A stretch of DNA of 64,000 bases from Cordia subcordata (Eukaryota; Streptophyta; Magnoliopsida; Boraginales; Cordiaceae): positions 11,307,501 through 11,371,500 of the forward strand of contig JAPTOF010000017.1 of assembly GCA_028554755.1 (NCBI GenBank), written 5' to 3'. The notes under the pieces are model-generated. The model did no database searches, was not told the origin of the DNA, and saw only the letters and a program-made list of their open reading frames with translations. Positions 46,206 through 61,926 of the stretch are shown here, one piece after another (position 1 is the first letter of the stretch; the number at the start of each line of letters is the position of its first letter). Both the position numbers and the translations under genes were made by a program.

Positions 46206-48818
46206 ATGCAGAACCAAAATGCCTCGTCGGAGACTTCGGAAATGCCACCCCTCGCCGCCATCAAAGTTCGCTCCTCCTCCCCACGCTTTCTGCCTCCAAC
46301 CACTCCGTCAGCCACCGAAACCCCGACGGCCAACGCGCAGCGCAAGATCGGGATCGCCGTTGACCTGAGCGACGAGTCCGCCTTCGCTGTCAAATGGGCG
46401 GTCCACCACTACCTCCGCCCCGGTGACGCGGTGATCCTCCTCCACGTCCGCCCTACCTCCGTCCTCTACGGCGCTGATTGGGGCTCCGTTGACCTCTCCA
46501 TCGTCGACACTGATAACGAAGTGTCTCAGCAGAAACTGGAAGATGAGTTCGATACTTTCACCACCACAAAGGCTTCTGATCTGGCACAGCCATTGGTGGA
46601 CGCTCGAATTCCGTTCAAAATTCATATCGTGAAGGATCACGATATGAAGGAGAGGCTTTGTTTGGAGGTTGAGAGGTTAGGTTTGAGTGCTGTGATTATG
46701 GGAAGCAGGGGGTTAGGGGCTACAAAGAGAGGGAACAATGGGAGGCTTGGGAGTGTGAGTGATTACTGTGTGAGGCACTGTGTGTGTCCCGTGGTCGTCG
46801 TGAGGTATCCCGATGAGAAGGAAGGTGGAAATGCTGCTGAACACCCTGTTGTTTCGGTTGGCTCTGTTGCTGAGGAGGATGAGGAGTATCATGACGCTAC
46901 TGATGATCGTAAAGGTTCCTTTTGGTTTTTAATACATTTTCTACCATATCTAAAATGTTATTTATCACTGTTGTTCATTTTGTGTTAAGTTTGATGTTAT
47001 TTATTGTTGATTGCACACTTGTTGAGTTATTGTAGCTTGAGAAGATTAGGGATTATATTAATGCTGTCCATCTGTTAGTAGTGTTTCCAAGCTATACTTG
47101 TCAATCAGTATAGTGTGTATTGGTGGTGAGTCTTTAGCTCTTGTTGGATTGTTCGACTTTGTTATATGGGTCGATTTTTTAGTGATTTCTGTAGGTTAAG
47201 GGTAATATAGAGAGTTTTTGAGCTTGAATGTGGACTCAGTTAGTTCTGAGGGACGCATATGTGTAATAGGAAGAGATATAATGCAGATAGTCTGAAGGAA
47301 ATAGTTTATGAAAATTATTACACAGTGTGATGTTTGTGAGTGTAGAATTCTTGAAAGTCATTTCTCAGAAAAAATCTTGACAGTTATGTGTTATTTAATT
47401 TAATGCTTATGAAAGCAACGGAGCACCACCCTTTGGTCTGTATATTTTGGTAACTATTTGTGAGATGGTAGAGATTGAGAGCTATTATATGTTGGAGGTT
47501 AGAATTTAGTTCAATATTTATATATTTGCTGCTTTTTTTTTTTCTGGGAAATGTGTAAAAATCTTGGCAGTGATCGAAATTTATTGTATAGGGAAGCACT
47601 ACTGTTTGGTCAATATATCTTGGAGGTCATATGGATGTTGGTGCAGCTGGTTGAGAGCTATTATATTTTTGTGTTTTATATAGGCTTAGCTAGATAAGAT
47701 AAGTGCTCCAAAAGACATCCACAAAGTCAGTAAAATTTGTACATAGGGCCAATTGGAGCAAGATTTCCTTTTGTTATTTCATTGTTCACTCGAGCAGTTG
47801 AAATTACTATTTGTTTGAAATTATATCTTCTTAAGTTTTAGCTTTCCGAAGAGATAATTGGATTTGTGCAACAGCAAATATGGTTCTTTCTGTAGCTTTG
47901 TGATTCTCTCTCTCTGAGGGCACCACACGATTTGTGAGAAACGACTGTGTCCACTCTCCTGTAAATTGTTTATTATGCGCGAAGTATCTGCATTGACAGG
48001 AAATCCACTTAGTATGACTAGAAATGTAATTTTGATTGTTGAAAATGTTATGAATAGCTTGCTTTTCTCTAATTTCACAAGACTATTACTTTCAGTGCGA
48101 CAAACTGAAACTGCTAGATGGTTGTTATCGTCATACATTGATTAGGCTGCTTTCTTTTTCTTTCCCTTATGTAGATTATGTAGTTTGAGTGAATTTCTAG
48201 TGGCATCAAATTGTTGCATATGTTCTTGTGAATTTATTCTTCAAAAATTTTTAACTAGTCAGGCATGCCATTTTAATCATGTCAGTGTGGGAAAATGGTC
48301 TTAACTTGTTAGTGTTTGAGACCACTGAGAAACCAGCCTTTGTCCTGAGGTTTATGTAGCGTGCTTTACTGGTGCGATGTTGGTAATCATTTTCCCTATG
48401 AGGAAAAGACAGAGGAAAAGACACTGGATGCATTTCAAAGAAATCATGGCTATCAAGTTGTTTGGGTTCTTTTGCAAAATATGTTTTGCAATATGTATAA
48501 TAATTGTTCTCTGCTTTTTAAGGTTTGATTATTAGTGATTAATGCTGATGTCGGAAATCTCTTTTGTAATTCTGATTCTCGTGCTGACATTCACAATAAA
48601 CTAATAATAGTATGCCAATATATTTATGTGGAGAACTCTTCCTGATTAGGTCTCATTGTCCGTTTTCTTGCCTTTGGTAGTAATTGTACTTATTTTGAAG
48701 CTTTGCTTTCTGCTCTAACCTTGAAACTTGATTCCCTGTTTTCATCCAAATTATACTATTATGTTTACGCACACATGCTGACTATATTCTGATGTCATTG
48801 TTTGTGTCAGATTCGTAG
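46206..48818 (+). CDS. Universal stress protein A-domain protein, PHOS32/PHOS34-like
   Basis: Exon 1 is 46206-46914; the proposed exon 2 is only 48811-48818 (ATTCGTAG), giving 238 residues ending RKDS. The intron is about 1.9 kb. The USP domain starts RKIGIAVDLSDESAFAVKWA (about residues 47-66) and continues LLHVRPTSVLYGADWG and KIHIVKDHDMKERL. It ends with the nucleotide-binding region MGSRGLGATKRG..LGSVSDYC and CPVVVVRYP. The N-terminal SSSPRFLPP segment corresponds to the region phosphorylated by MAP kinases after elicitor treatment in Arabidopsis PHOS32 (family knowledge). The acidic tail EEDEEYHDATDD matches this subgroup. Oddity: the last exon would contribute two codons and the stop. 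If splicing fails, the frame runs on to 46988. The tiny exon was chosen because phase and AG fit and relatives have a similarly short tail. Confidence 0.88.
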
Positions 48819-49362
48819 CTGAAGCGAGGATGATGGGGCAGTTTCTCGTCTTGAGGTCTATAGTTTTTGTCATAGACTTTTCCTTCAGCAAGAAATCTAT
48901 TCCCGCAGTTGAGGTTTTCCTAAATAAGCATGTTCCGCTCCATACCGCAAGCATAGAGAGAAAACGATTTTATACATACATTTGGATCTTCCACGCAAAC
49001 TTCTTGTTGCTTCCGATTAATCTTTTGATGGTTTTTCTAAGAAGGCTGATGTTTTTGCAGGGCTCAAGTGTATACCCGGAATTGCAGTCTATGAAGTTTG
49101 ATCAAGTTGTATGAGGATCAATTTAGACTTGGGTGTGGATTGCCATGATGTATATGAACAGTGGTTGCTAGTTGCTACTTCCTCTCTTACTATTTCTGGT
49201 TTTATCATGTTTTAACTATGCCAGTTGTAATTTTTAGTTGGTCTTTGTTTTTTGCTTCAGTATTTACTGCTCATCTGCCGTTTATATACACGTGTGTGTG
49301 TGTGTGTGTGTATCTTCCGGCCTGGATCTTCCGCCTTTCGCCAGATCACTGGACCTTCTTGA

Positions 49363-49677
49363 CCTCACTCTCTTTCGCTCTTCTTTAGCTGGCACTGTGC
49401 AATTAGTTGTTACCGATCGACTTCAGAGGAATTTGATGGTCATTCAACAAGCCAGTTCAAGCCCTCGGGAGACTCTTTTGATTCATTTAATGTTCCAAAC
49501 CTTCTCACTTCCTTGCGATTTGAGATTCCTTCTAATGACAATGAGCGCTTGCTGGGTGATTTAAGGTCTCAGTCTTGGGTTTCGATCTTCGTCGGCAGCC
49601 CCTCTCTAAGTAAAGATATGGATAGGTTGTTTCTTCAGCTTCCGTTTAGCGACTTCTATCCCATAGCTCTTCGATGA
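49363..49677 (+). other. 104-codon open frame without an early ATG, unassigned
   Basis: Open from after a TGA at 49360 to a TGA at 49675-49677. The later part reads like protein (EEFDGHSTSQFKPSGDS, then SLRFEIPSNDNERLL and SQSWVSIFVGSPSL). The only in-frame ATG is near the end (49618). An overlapping frame, 49238-49564, is also open. This may be an exon of an unrecognised gene, a pseudogene piece, or the distal 3' UTR of the stress protein gene. Confidence 0.3.
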
Positions 49678-50524
49678 TATATACATATATATATATATAT
49701 ATAATGATATATATATATATATATAATGAACTGAAATGTTTGATCGGTAAAAGGGGCTGAGCTAGATGTCCTTGTTATATATAGAGGGAGGAGAAAGGGC
49801 AAACACAATCGTTAATTATAAAGAAAGAGACAGAAAATAAGTAGTGTGGATGCGGCTATGTGTGAGGATTAGAATATGGATTTCAGGATTGTGTTGATTG
49901 AGCTCACGATTTGATCAACGAAGAGTGCTATGTAAATATTTTGATCAACAAAGACTGCTATATATGTAAATGTCTCAACTGAACAATTGTCTCGCTTAAC
50001 TCGTAAAAAACCTTTAAAACACAAATACGAGAATGCTAATGGATATAAAAGCTTATACCTGAATTGCACTCAAAACTGTTTATTTGATCCAAATAAAGTT
50101 AAAAAAGTTAAAATCTCTGGAAACGCCTTCCTTTCAAGACAAGAACTTTTATAAGGAAAACGCAAACAAAGCAAAAAAAATTAATTTAGCAATCTTTACT
50201 TTTCATCTATCTAAGCACATCCTCGTTTACTCTCCACTCATACAAGCACATGTTCATTTACTCTCTAAATTTCAACTTCATTCAAGTAGACCTTGAACTT
50301 TATCCTATCATAGTCCCACTTGAAAACTCTCAAGGACAAACAGGGAAATTAAGGTGCAACTTTCGTATTTCTTAACACATCTAGTAAAGATGAAACAACC
50401 AACATCAAAGTTATACCATCAAATTCATAACATCAACGACCAGGTCAAGCAATTTAAAAAAGAGTAGAATCAGTGGATACGGATATGAGTTTTGAGTTTA
50501 TAAATGCTTGTGGCCACCTTAAAA
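49678..50524. other. TA microsatellite and AT-rich spacer
   Basis: TA tracts at about 49680-49702 and 49708-49726. 'ttttgatcaacaaag/gatcaacgaagag' type duplications occur near 49912-49955. No gene is recognised. Confidence 0.5.
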
Positions 50525-51399
50525 GAGTTAAATTCAAATAAGTCCCTATTGTTAACACTTTTTTTCATTTTAGTCCCTATTGTTGCAAATAATTCATATA
50601 AGTCCTCAATATTTACTTATTATAGTCAAATTAGTCCCTACAGTTAGAGTTAAATTCAAATAAATCCCTAATGTTTACATATTTTTTAATTTTAATCCCT
50701 ATTGTTTTAAATAATTTATACAAGTCCTCAATGTTTAATTATTACGGTCAGATTAGTCCCTACAATTAGAATGGACGTTAGTTTTGACGAAAATATCCCA
50801 AATGACCTCAAACATAAAAGCAATTGACAATCTTACCCTTTGCGCTATAAAACAAAATCCGATTATTTATTTTTTTAAGCAAAAATTCCTAGCCAAAAGG
50901 AAAAAAAAAGTAGGAATTTAACATTTTGAATGATAGTTATTGCATTCTTTGCATATTTGGATTTATTGTGAACCTTTATAAGACACATTAGACATCTGAT
51001 TGAAATTTTTTAATGAAAATTAAGAATTTTTATTGTCTAAAAATGATTCCATAATAAACTTCACAATACAAAAGTTCAAGGTATTATAATCAACTAAGAA
51101 TAAAAAAAAAAAGAAAATAAAATTACTTCCAATCTTTTTTATTCATTTTTTCTTAAACATAGAGACTAACTTAAATAAGTTTGTAAAATACTGGGGACTA
51201 GTATGAATTTTTTTTCAAATAATAGGGACTAGTTTGTCTAATTTTGTGAAATATTGGGAATAATATAAATTTTTTTAAATAATAAAGATTAATTTGACTA
51301 CATTTGTGAAGCATTAAAGATTAATTTGAACATTTTAAAACAATAAAGATCACTTTAAAAAAATAGAAAAACAATAGAGACTTATTGTGAAATTTACCC
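50525..51399. mobile_element. Mutator-like non-autonomous element, copy 2
   Basis: 875 bp, with the same ends and interior as 23840-24898. It is flanked by a perfect 9-bp direct repeat ACCTTAAAA (50516-50524 and 51400-51408). It is shorter than copy 1, partly because it lacks the segment containing the 32-bp tandem repeat. Confidence 0.88.
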
Positions 51400-51773
51400 A
51401 CCTTAAAACTTCATATTCTCTCATTACCACTTATCAAAGTTGAACTTTTCAAGCAAAAACAAATAAATAAACAAGCAAACAGCACCCACTTAATTAGGTG
51501 ACTCTTTCCTGATATGCTTGATACTGAATCAAAATTTGCTATTTGCTGAAATTAAGTAGGGATAACTGAACAAACATATCCTTTGCATTACCAGCATATA
51601 GAACTTCCAACGAACACAAATATACTCGCTGCTTAATATACCCGCTTTACATACCATTTCTAGTCACCGGGTTACAAAATTCATAAGACCACTTTGTCAT
51701 TTCGAAACATTGGATTGTGGAATATAAAATGACTATCACCTCTATTTCGAATTGCAACTAGGAGGTCCTTCGC

Positions 51774-52968
51774 TTAGTGGAGCCACCGGCTGCGGGAAGA
51801 CACCTCTTCCCCGCAGGAGGAGCCTTGAGACTGTGAAATTGCAACTAGGCTTTCCTTGAAAGCAAAGACCTTTGAAGTGCGTATGAACCCATCAAAGTCA
51901 TGATGCTTGGTTTCTTGAGTAATTGGGTCGCATATTATTATCTCTTTATTGAAATGAACAAAAAGAAGCTGTCCATTTTCACAACATCTCAAGGGCCAAA
52001 CATATTGCAATCTAGTAAACCTCGAGGGCCTAACGTCTACACCTCTAATAGATGCCCAAGTCAACCATGAGTTGCCTCCAGATGCAAAAAAGTTTTCAGA
52101 CAGCCATATGTTAAAGAATGCCGGGCGGTCATTGTCCACCGGGGCGGCGGCGGCGGCCGCCCATAGACCATGTATGAATAAGAGCGACGGACTCTCCAAA
52201 TGGAAAGAGCATCGCTGGATGAAGAACCTTTGAAGCTACAATATCTGGAGGCAATTGTATAATCCCAAATTCCTCATCTCTCATGTCAAAACAAACTATC
52301 TCCGGCTTATCACCACTAGCTCCCCCAGTAAGCCAACAAATAACATTTCTCTTCTCATACCAAAGAGTGGCTCCCAAGATATCTTCTATATGGGCCACGC
52401 TAATAGCAGGTTCCAACTCTTTCCAAGAATCATCACGCAAACTGTATAATTCGAATTTAACATTATTTGCATCCCACCCCACAATCTGTAATATCTTGTA
52501 GTTACTAGTTTCGGCATCAAAACCAAATCCTATTCTCCTGTAGGCAGAAGGTGGTCGAGCTGAACTTTTAATTGTTGGGACTTGTTTGAATTCTTTGTTT
52601 GCAGGAGTCCATAAAGCAATCCTGTCTACATCCCCGTATATGCAAACAATGCCGTTACATGGATCACAGATTTGGGATTGACCAAAAAACTCACCAAGTT
52701 TTGGTAAATCAAAATCGATGGCGAAAGAATTGGTGTCCATGGTAGGTGAAAGCGAAAGCAGCGACATGAAATGCCTGTTTTTGGCGTTGCTTTGGCGGCA
52801 GAAAAGCAAGTGGGTTGAGTCATTGTTGTTTTGGCGCATGGACCCCAACTCCGGGCTTGTGATCAGGGAGCACCATAACTTGCAAACACACTTGAATCGG
52901 ATGAGGGATTTTACGGGAAGCCTGGAAAGAATTTCTAGCAATATAGCTTCAGGAACGTGAAACGCCAT
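51774..52968 (-). pseudogene. F-box protein with C-terminal FBA-type domain, frameshifted
   Basis: The N-terminal F-box is intact: VPEAILLEILSRLPVKSLIR then FKCVCKLWCSLITSPEL (residues 4-41), the part that would dock on SKP1 in an SCF ubiquitin ligase. A beta-rich F-box-associated region follows (FGFDAETSNYKIL, ELYSLRDDSWKEL), as in CPR1/CPR30-like proteins. The first frame ends at 52129 after HTWSMGGRRRRPGGQ. The homologous sequence continues in another frame (APVDNDRPAFFNIWLSENFF) to a stop at 51774. The break falls in a GGC/GCC run, 52141-52162 on the plus strand. One extra base, or two missing, would explain it. Without the shift the protein would be about 400 residues, normal for the family. 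It may be a real lesion or an assembly error in a repeat. No intron. The target is unknown. Confidence 0.85.
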
Positions 52969-52995
52969 TCTATTAGGTTTGTCAAATAAGGAGAG

Positions 52996-53039
52996 GGAGG
53001 CGGGGGCGGGGGGGGGGGTTGGGGGGGTGTGTGTGTGTG
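52996..53039 (+). repeat. G-rich and GT tract upstream of the F-box gene
   Basis: Runs of 5, 11 and 7 G separated by short spacers, then a GT repeat, lie about 30-70 bp before the F-box start on its template side. The tract could form a G-quadruplex. The transcript would carry the C-rich strand. Confidence 0.7.
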
Positions 53040-53315
53040 CCGCGTGAAAGTGTGGAGACCGAAGGGGACCAAGCGGATGTGGGGCGGCGCTGTTCGGTGA
53101 GTGGTGTGTGTGTGAGGTTTTTTAATGTGCTTGTGAGGGTACAATTTGGGTCAAGGGGTTTGGGCTTTTGGGGGACTTGGGTTTTGTTATTATTATTTTT
53201 TCTTCTTTTGGTTTATCAAGGCCGAATGGCCTTGTGCTTCCAAATTGGGTTGTGCTTAGGGTTTGCAAAGTGGGCGTCGGGTTTTATTATTTTTTAGAAA
53301 GTTAACATTTCTTTC

Positions 53316-53732
53316 GAAAAATTCTACAAACAGTTCTTATTATTTACAAAAGTTATTAGTTTAGTCTTTATTAGTTTAAAAGTGACCCATTTGATCTTCA
53401 ATATTTGCAAAAACATCAATTTGATCCCTATTGTTTAAAAGAAAACCCAATTAGTCCTTAACATACGAAAAATATCAATTTTTCACTCTCATTAATTGGT
53501 TATGTGACCATCACATGACCAATTTTTAGGCTGAATTAGATCACACGACTATTTTTAAGGCTAAAGTGAGGATCAATTAGGTCACTTTTTGGAGGCCAAT
53601 AAAGTCACTTTTGAAATAATAGGGATCAAAATGATACTTTTTAATATATAGGGACCAAATAAGTCACTTTAAAATAATAAAGATCAAACTAATATTTTTT
53701 ATAAACAATAAGGACTACTTGTGAAATTTGCC
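53316..53732. mobile_element. Mutator-like small element, related family
   Basis: 417 bp. The ends 'aaattctacaaacagttctt' and the reverse complement of 'aggactacttgtgaaattt' pair well and resemble the ends of the elements at 23840 and 50525. The flanks 'atttctttc' and 'attttttca' are only a weak 9-bp match. Confidence 0.5.
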
Positions 53733-54325
53733 ATTTTTTCAAGAAAAACAAAATGTTCTTCTCTATAAAAAAATAAGAAAGAAAAAACAATCAAAACTGG
53801 CTCTTACTGTGAACCAATTTGAATAATTATATGAAATATTAAGAACTAATATGAATATTTTTAAAATAATAGAAAATAGTTTGACTATGTTTATAGAATA
53901 TTGAGGATTAATATGATTGTCCCGAAGTTATAAAGATTAAACACTAAACTGAAATCAAGCGAGAACAATGAGGATTTATAACAGAAATTGATGTTGCGGC
54001 AGTGCAAAATTTTATAGGAATTCATTAGTTCGAAACACGTAACTTTTGCAAATTATGATTTTAGTGTCCGTCCTGCTCCGATGGCTTTCTTTCCAATCTT
54101 AACCGAGGAGGAATTTTACATGAAAATTGAAGCAAAAATGGTCTAACAAGGAAGGCACATCTTCTTCCATGGCGAATTTGTCCATAAATTGGAATTATAA
54201 AAAATTAACTAGGAATTCTTTGCTAAAAGAATATGAATTTTTACAACTTGCTGTCTTGCTGATTCTGAGTATTTGCAACCTATTCAAATGATTCTTTCTT
54301 TAATCTTATCACTTTGAGGAAGCTT
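53733..54325. other. Spacer downstream of receptor kinase 1
   Basis: No gene. The last part, from about 54228, is homologous to 61849 onward and marks the 3' limit of the duplicated receptor-kinase block. Confidence 0.6.
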
Positions 54326-57514
<3,189 letters not shown>

Positions 57515-60500
57515 CTCATTTGTCTCATATCTATCAAGTATGATGGGTTTTTAAGATGAATGACAAAGGAATATAAAGAAAGCAGAGAAGAAAATTACTA
57601 GAAATTCACATGAAAAATAAGAGACAACTATTATCCATTATGTATGTAGGTTAGCGGTTACGTAGAAAGGTAGAGGATGTGAATCATTCATATCAATTCA
57701 TACAAAGACTTACACTCAGTCTGAAGTTATTGACCACAAAAAGAAAAAAAAAATCGTCAATTTGATAGAGACACTATATTCTAATGCTCAAGTTACGTGG
57801 ATACATTTTCACAAATCTTGGAGCAATTTTTCACTTTTTTTTCCTTTTGGGGAAAATAGCACCATGACATGATGTTTTATAATTTGTCGAAAATTCTTAT
57901 TACTTTTTATTATACTTTAATGATACTCTTTTTACTAACATTTTTGTGACTCTGATACCCAACACATATATGTTTAAAATACTTGGAAGTTAATGCGTGC
58001 TTTCGATAACCCACAAAAGGATATGGTAGTATCTAATTTTTATCTCGAGCAATTAAAAAAAAACATAAATTAAAGTCGATTAAGATGAGAAGTACTTAAA
58101 TTTCCAGGCAATTTCTTGAAAATCAGGTGCCAGGGCTTTAATCATAAAGAAACTCTAATTAAGGTGTAGACTTGACCAAAGTCTTTGTCGAAGACTGATG
58201 ACTTGGCATTTGGGTTACTTAAGAGATGACGCATAAAGAAAAGTATGCCAAAGACTTCGTATTAAAAGCTGCCTGGATGCCTCTGTAAGATGCCATATAT
58301 ACAACTAAAAAGCAAGTTGCTGAAAAATCCAAAGTCATGATGACATGTTTCGCATTGAAGAATGTCAAAAATGAGCCAAATCTTTGACAATTAGAAAGAG
58401 ACAGAGATCACTTTTTTAAAGATATTTGAGAGATTGTCTCCGATTTCTCATCTGTGAAATCGACTTTTATGCATTTGAAGAAGTTTTAATCAACCTCGCA
58501 ATTTATAGGCATTGGATGAACTTGGGTTTTCTCCATTTTTCAGTGCGCGCGCGCATACACATATATATACGTATATATTTTTTTGTTCTTCTAGTGACAA
58601 AAAATAGGGACCAAAATCGTCTGTCACCGATTAACTAATTTATAGTAGCCCTGATTCAAAAAAGAAAAAGGAAAGTCCATCTTCAAGAGATAAAAGCGAA
58701 AATATTCAATTAAATCTTTTTACATAGGGTCGCTGGGCTGCATGAAGCATCCAGATGTTGGGCTTAGAGTGGGCTGCAGTGAGACAAAGGTCAAATATCA
58801 AATATCTTTTGTATATGATAAAATTCTGCTAAGAAAGAGCTAGAAACTGTTGTATGTATGTATAATAACATTCTACTATAAAATATACGTGCATGTAAGT
58901 ATTTGTAGTTAGTTTCTTTACATGTATTGACCGCAAATATATGCATAGCTTTAAATGCATTTCGTTGTTGTCAATAAAATGTTGAAGCCTCAATGGCTGA
59001 AATTCAAAATTTTAACCGTTTCATAAGGGTTGTTAGATACTATCATAATTTTATCATTTATTTATCGCACTTCTTATAGGAACTCTTAATTAGCTGCATG
59101 CCAAAATAGTAAAACTTTTCATTTCTCTATATTCCTTTAACATACCAACTAAGCATTTACATAGAAGTTGGTACGTCCATGACAAAAATATGTGGTGCTA
59201 TGACGAATTTCAACGTCAAAAGAAATTAAAAAGAATAAATATTCAGCATATCTAATTGCTTGAACATCTAAGGTCTACTGTCTGCGTGTAGGCTTGAATA
59301 ATTCCAAAGAATTGTAAGAAATCATCACGTGGTTAATAATTTAAATGAGCAATTCATAAACAATTAGTTATTGAATAAACATGTCTCTAATAGGTTTCTA
59401 CCTTTAATTATTGTAATAATTATTAAATATTTGAAAAAAAACTAAGCATCTACTTTCTCTAGATAGAAATAGAGAATTCTAATTGGTTGATTAATTAGGA
59501 GTTGTTTGAGAACCAAAAGATGTGGTAGTCTATTGTGTCATGATCCTAATCACACTCACCTAACTAGATTTTGTGCTGGCACATTGTATTTTTAAAAACT
59601 TCTTAAATCATCGTCATGTTTTTTACGATTCATCAAGATTGAACAATATTAATTGCTACAAGTATATAAAATAAAATGAGATTATTAGGTCTGGTATCTT
59701 CTCAATCCGTGAATTTAATCAATTTACTGTACATATGGAAATCGTTAAGCATTCGTTAGTCTTTATTTATTAGTAAATGACTGATGAAAAATTTTTATCC
59801 TTTTTTATTTTCCGCTCCAATTTGAATTTGTTAGGCATATCTATCAGTAGATTTGTGTCATGTTAATTTATAATAGACCTGTTCAATGAACTAGTTGACT
59901 GAAAATTAATAGAAGCATGGGAAGTGAGTTTGGTTAATTACAAAAATGCTCACCAACTTAGCAAAAAAAAGAAAAAAACGATTAGTTAAGCCTAAGCATC
60001 ACCAAGAATTTCGAGCGACAGAAAAAAGTATAATTATTCAAATAATGTAAAGTTGTAAAGTGTTATTGAATCTATGAGAATCTAACATAAATAAATAGGT
60101 TTGTGGAAACTATTAGCTAATTCATGACAAGATGCAAAGGAAGAAAAATGAAAAGATGTGCTGCAAATGCTATAATTATTGATTAAGAAACTTCTAAGAT
60201 TAGCGTCTTGGAACCAATTTTTCAGGGAAAGGTTTGGTTGATATGGATGGAGATGGAGATGAGCTCAAAATTCTTATGAGCAAAGGAGAGCTGTAATATG
60301 GGCTTCAAAAAATTTTCTTTTGGTTGATTCAAAAATTAAATGTGATTTAATTAGTCTTTATTCATTTGATTCCCACTTTATAAAAAAAAAATGAAAATTA
60401 ATTTCTATTATTTCAAAAATTATCCATTTGGTCATTACTATCATAAGAAAAAATACAGTCGGCTTTTATTATTTCAAAAGTTATGGATATAATCTCTAGC

Positions 60501-61047
60501 ATTACTAAAAGTGGTGCAACTAGTCCTTAATATTTGGTGAGTTAATACACTAAGAAGGTCGTTTGCACCACCTTTTGATAATATTAAGACTAATTGCCTT
60601 ACTTCTAAAAGACTAAAGCCATACAGATTAAATTAATAAAATAAATAATAAGAATACTTTGTATCACTTTTTTTAAATATTAAATGGGTCATTAAAAATC
60701 ATTTTGCCCATACCCTAACAACCAAACTACATATTTTTCATCTCGACCAAAAAAAAGAACTCTTGCCTCTAGAGTCTCGATGAATTTTCGTCATTCACAA
60801 CAGTAATACATGTGCGAGCGAGTAATGCTTGTGTAATTTTTTAAACAATAATAAAAAGAGCATATAGAGATGTTGCAACACTTCCATCACATGTCGTCCA
60901 GCCGATAAAAATGGTGTTGCGTATGTACTTGTGAAGAATCTTGACATCTATAAAAAGGTCTTCTTTACCTTTGGAACACCTTTCGCTTAATTTGTTTATT
61001 GTGATTTTTCTTCTTCTACTATACACGAGAGATGTGAAATAACAAAG
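57515..61047. other. Intergenic, nothing recognised
   Basis: AT-rich, 3.5 kb. Blocks at about 60310-60690 repeat phrases such as 'tttattatttcaaaa' and 'tagtctttatt', reminiscent of the Mutator-like family, but I could not fix ends. No gene is seen. Confidence 0.5.
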
Positions 61048-61866
61048 ATGAATCTTTTGCGATTTTTCACCATTATATGCTATCTTTCAGTTTCATGCTT
61101 AGCAATAAACAGTACACGATCTCCAGATATATCCATCAGCCATGGCGAAACTCTAGTTTCTCCAGGTCAAAGGTTTGAGCTTGGTTTCTTTTCACAGGCG
61201 AATCCAAGTACAAGTACTTAGGCATACGTTACAAGACTACCCCAGATGTTGTTGTCTGGGTTGCAAACAGAAACACCCCACTTGCAGATTCATCTGGAAA
61301 TCTCACATCCGCAGAAATGGAACTCTAATTCTTCTCAACAGCACTGGAAGCATTGTTTGGTCATCAAATTCGTCGAAAATAGCAGCCAGGCCAGTTGCGA
61401 AGCTCCTGGACACTGGAAATCTTGTTGTTGTTGATGAAACAAGCACAAATTTGAGCGATTACTTATGGCAGAGTTTCGATTTTCCGGGCGATACACGCTT
61501 GCCAGGGATGCTGATGGGGGAGAATTTGGATACTGGTATGGAGCAGTACTTAACATCCTGGAGAAATTCTGAGGAGCCATCCCCTGGAGACTTCACTTAC
61601 AGAGTTGAAGATCATGGCTTGGTTCAAATTGTTCTTAGTCTGGAAACAAGGAAGAGGTTTCGGACCGGTCCGTGGAATGGGATTCGATTCAATGGTCTTC
61701 CCATGTTTCCGAATCCAGCTTTTGATGCTACTGAATTTGTTTTTAGTGAAGCAAGGTTGGTTTCTCTTTTCGATCCTTATAATGATTCATTTGTCTCAAG
61801 ATTAACCTTGAATCAGTCAGGCACAATACACCGATACAAAGAATATGAATTTTTTACAACTTGCTG
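61048..61866 (+). pseudogene. Truncated S-lectin receptor gene fragment
   Basis: Starts with ATG and a signal-peptide-like stretch (MNLLRFFTIICYLSVSCLA). It continues through B-lectin (VSPGQRFELGFFS, VVWVANRNTPLA, LLDTGNLVV, LWQSFDFPGDTRLPGM) into the S-locus glycoprotein domain (RFRTGPWNGIRFNGLPMF) and stops after NQSGTIHRY. Two frameshifts are visible: one near 61197, just after GFFS, and one near 61310, before NGTLILLNS. At about 61847 the sequence switches abruptly to DNA homologous to the 3' flank of receptor kinase 1, so the EGF, PAN, membrane and kinase parts are absent. It is similar to, but clearly diverged from, exon 1 of the neighbouring minus-strand gene. It cannot make a receptor. 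Confidence 0.9.
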
Positions 61867-61926
61867 ATTCTGAGTGTCTACAACCTATTCAAATGATTCT
61901 TTAATTTCATCACTTTATCGAAGCTT

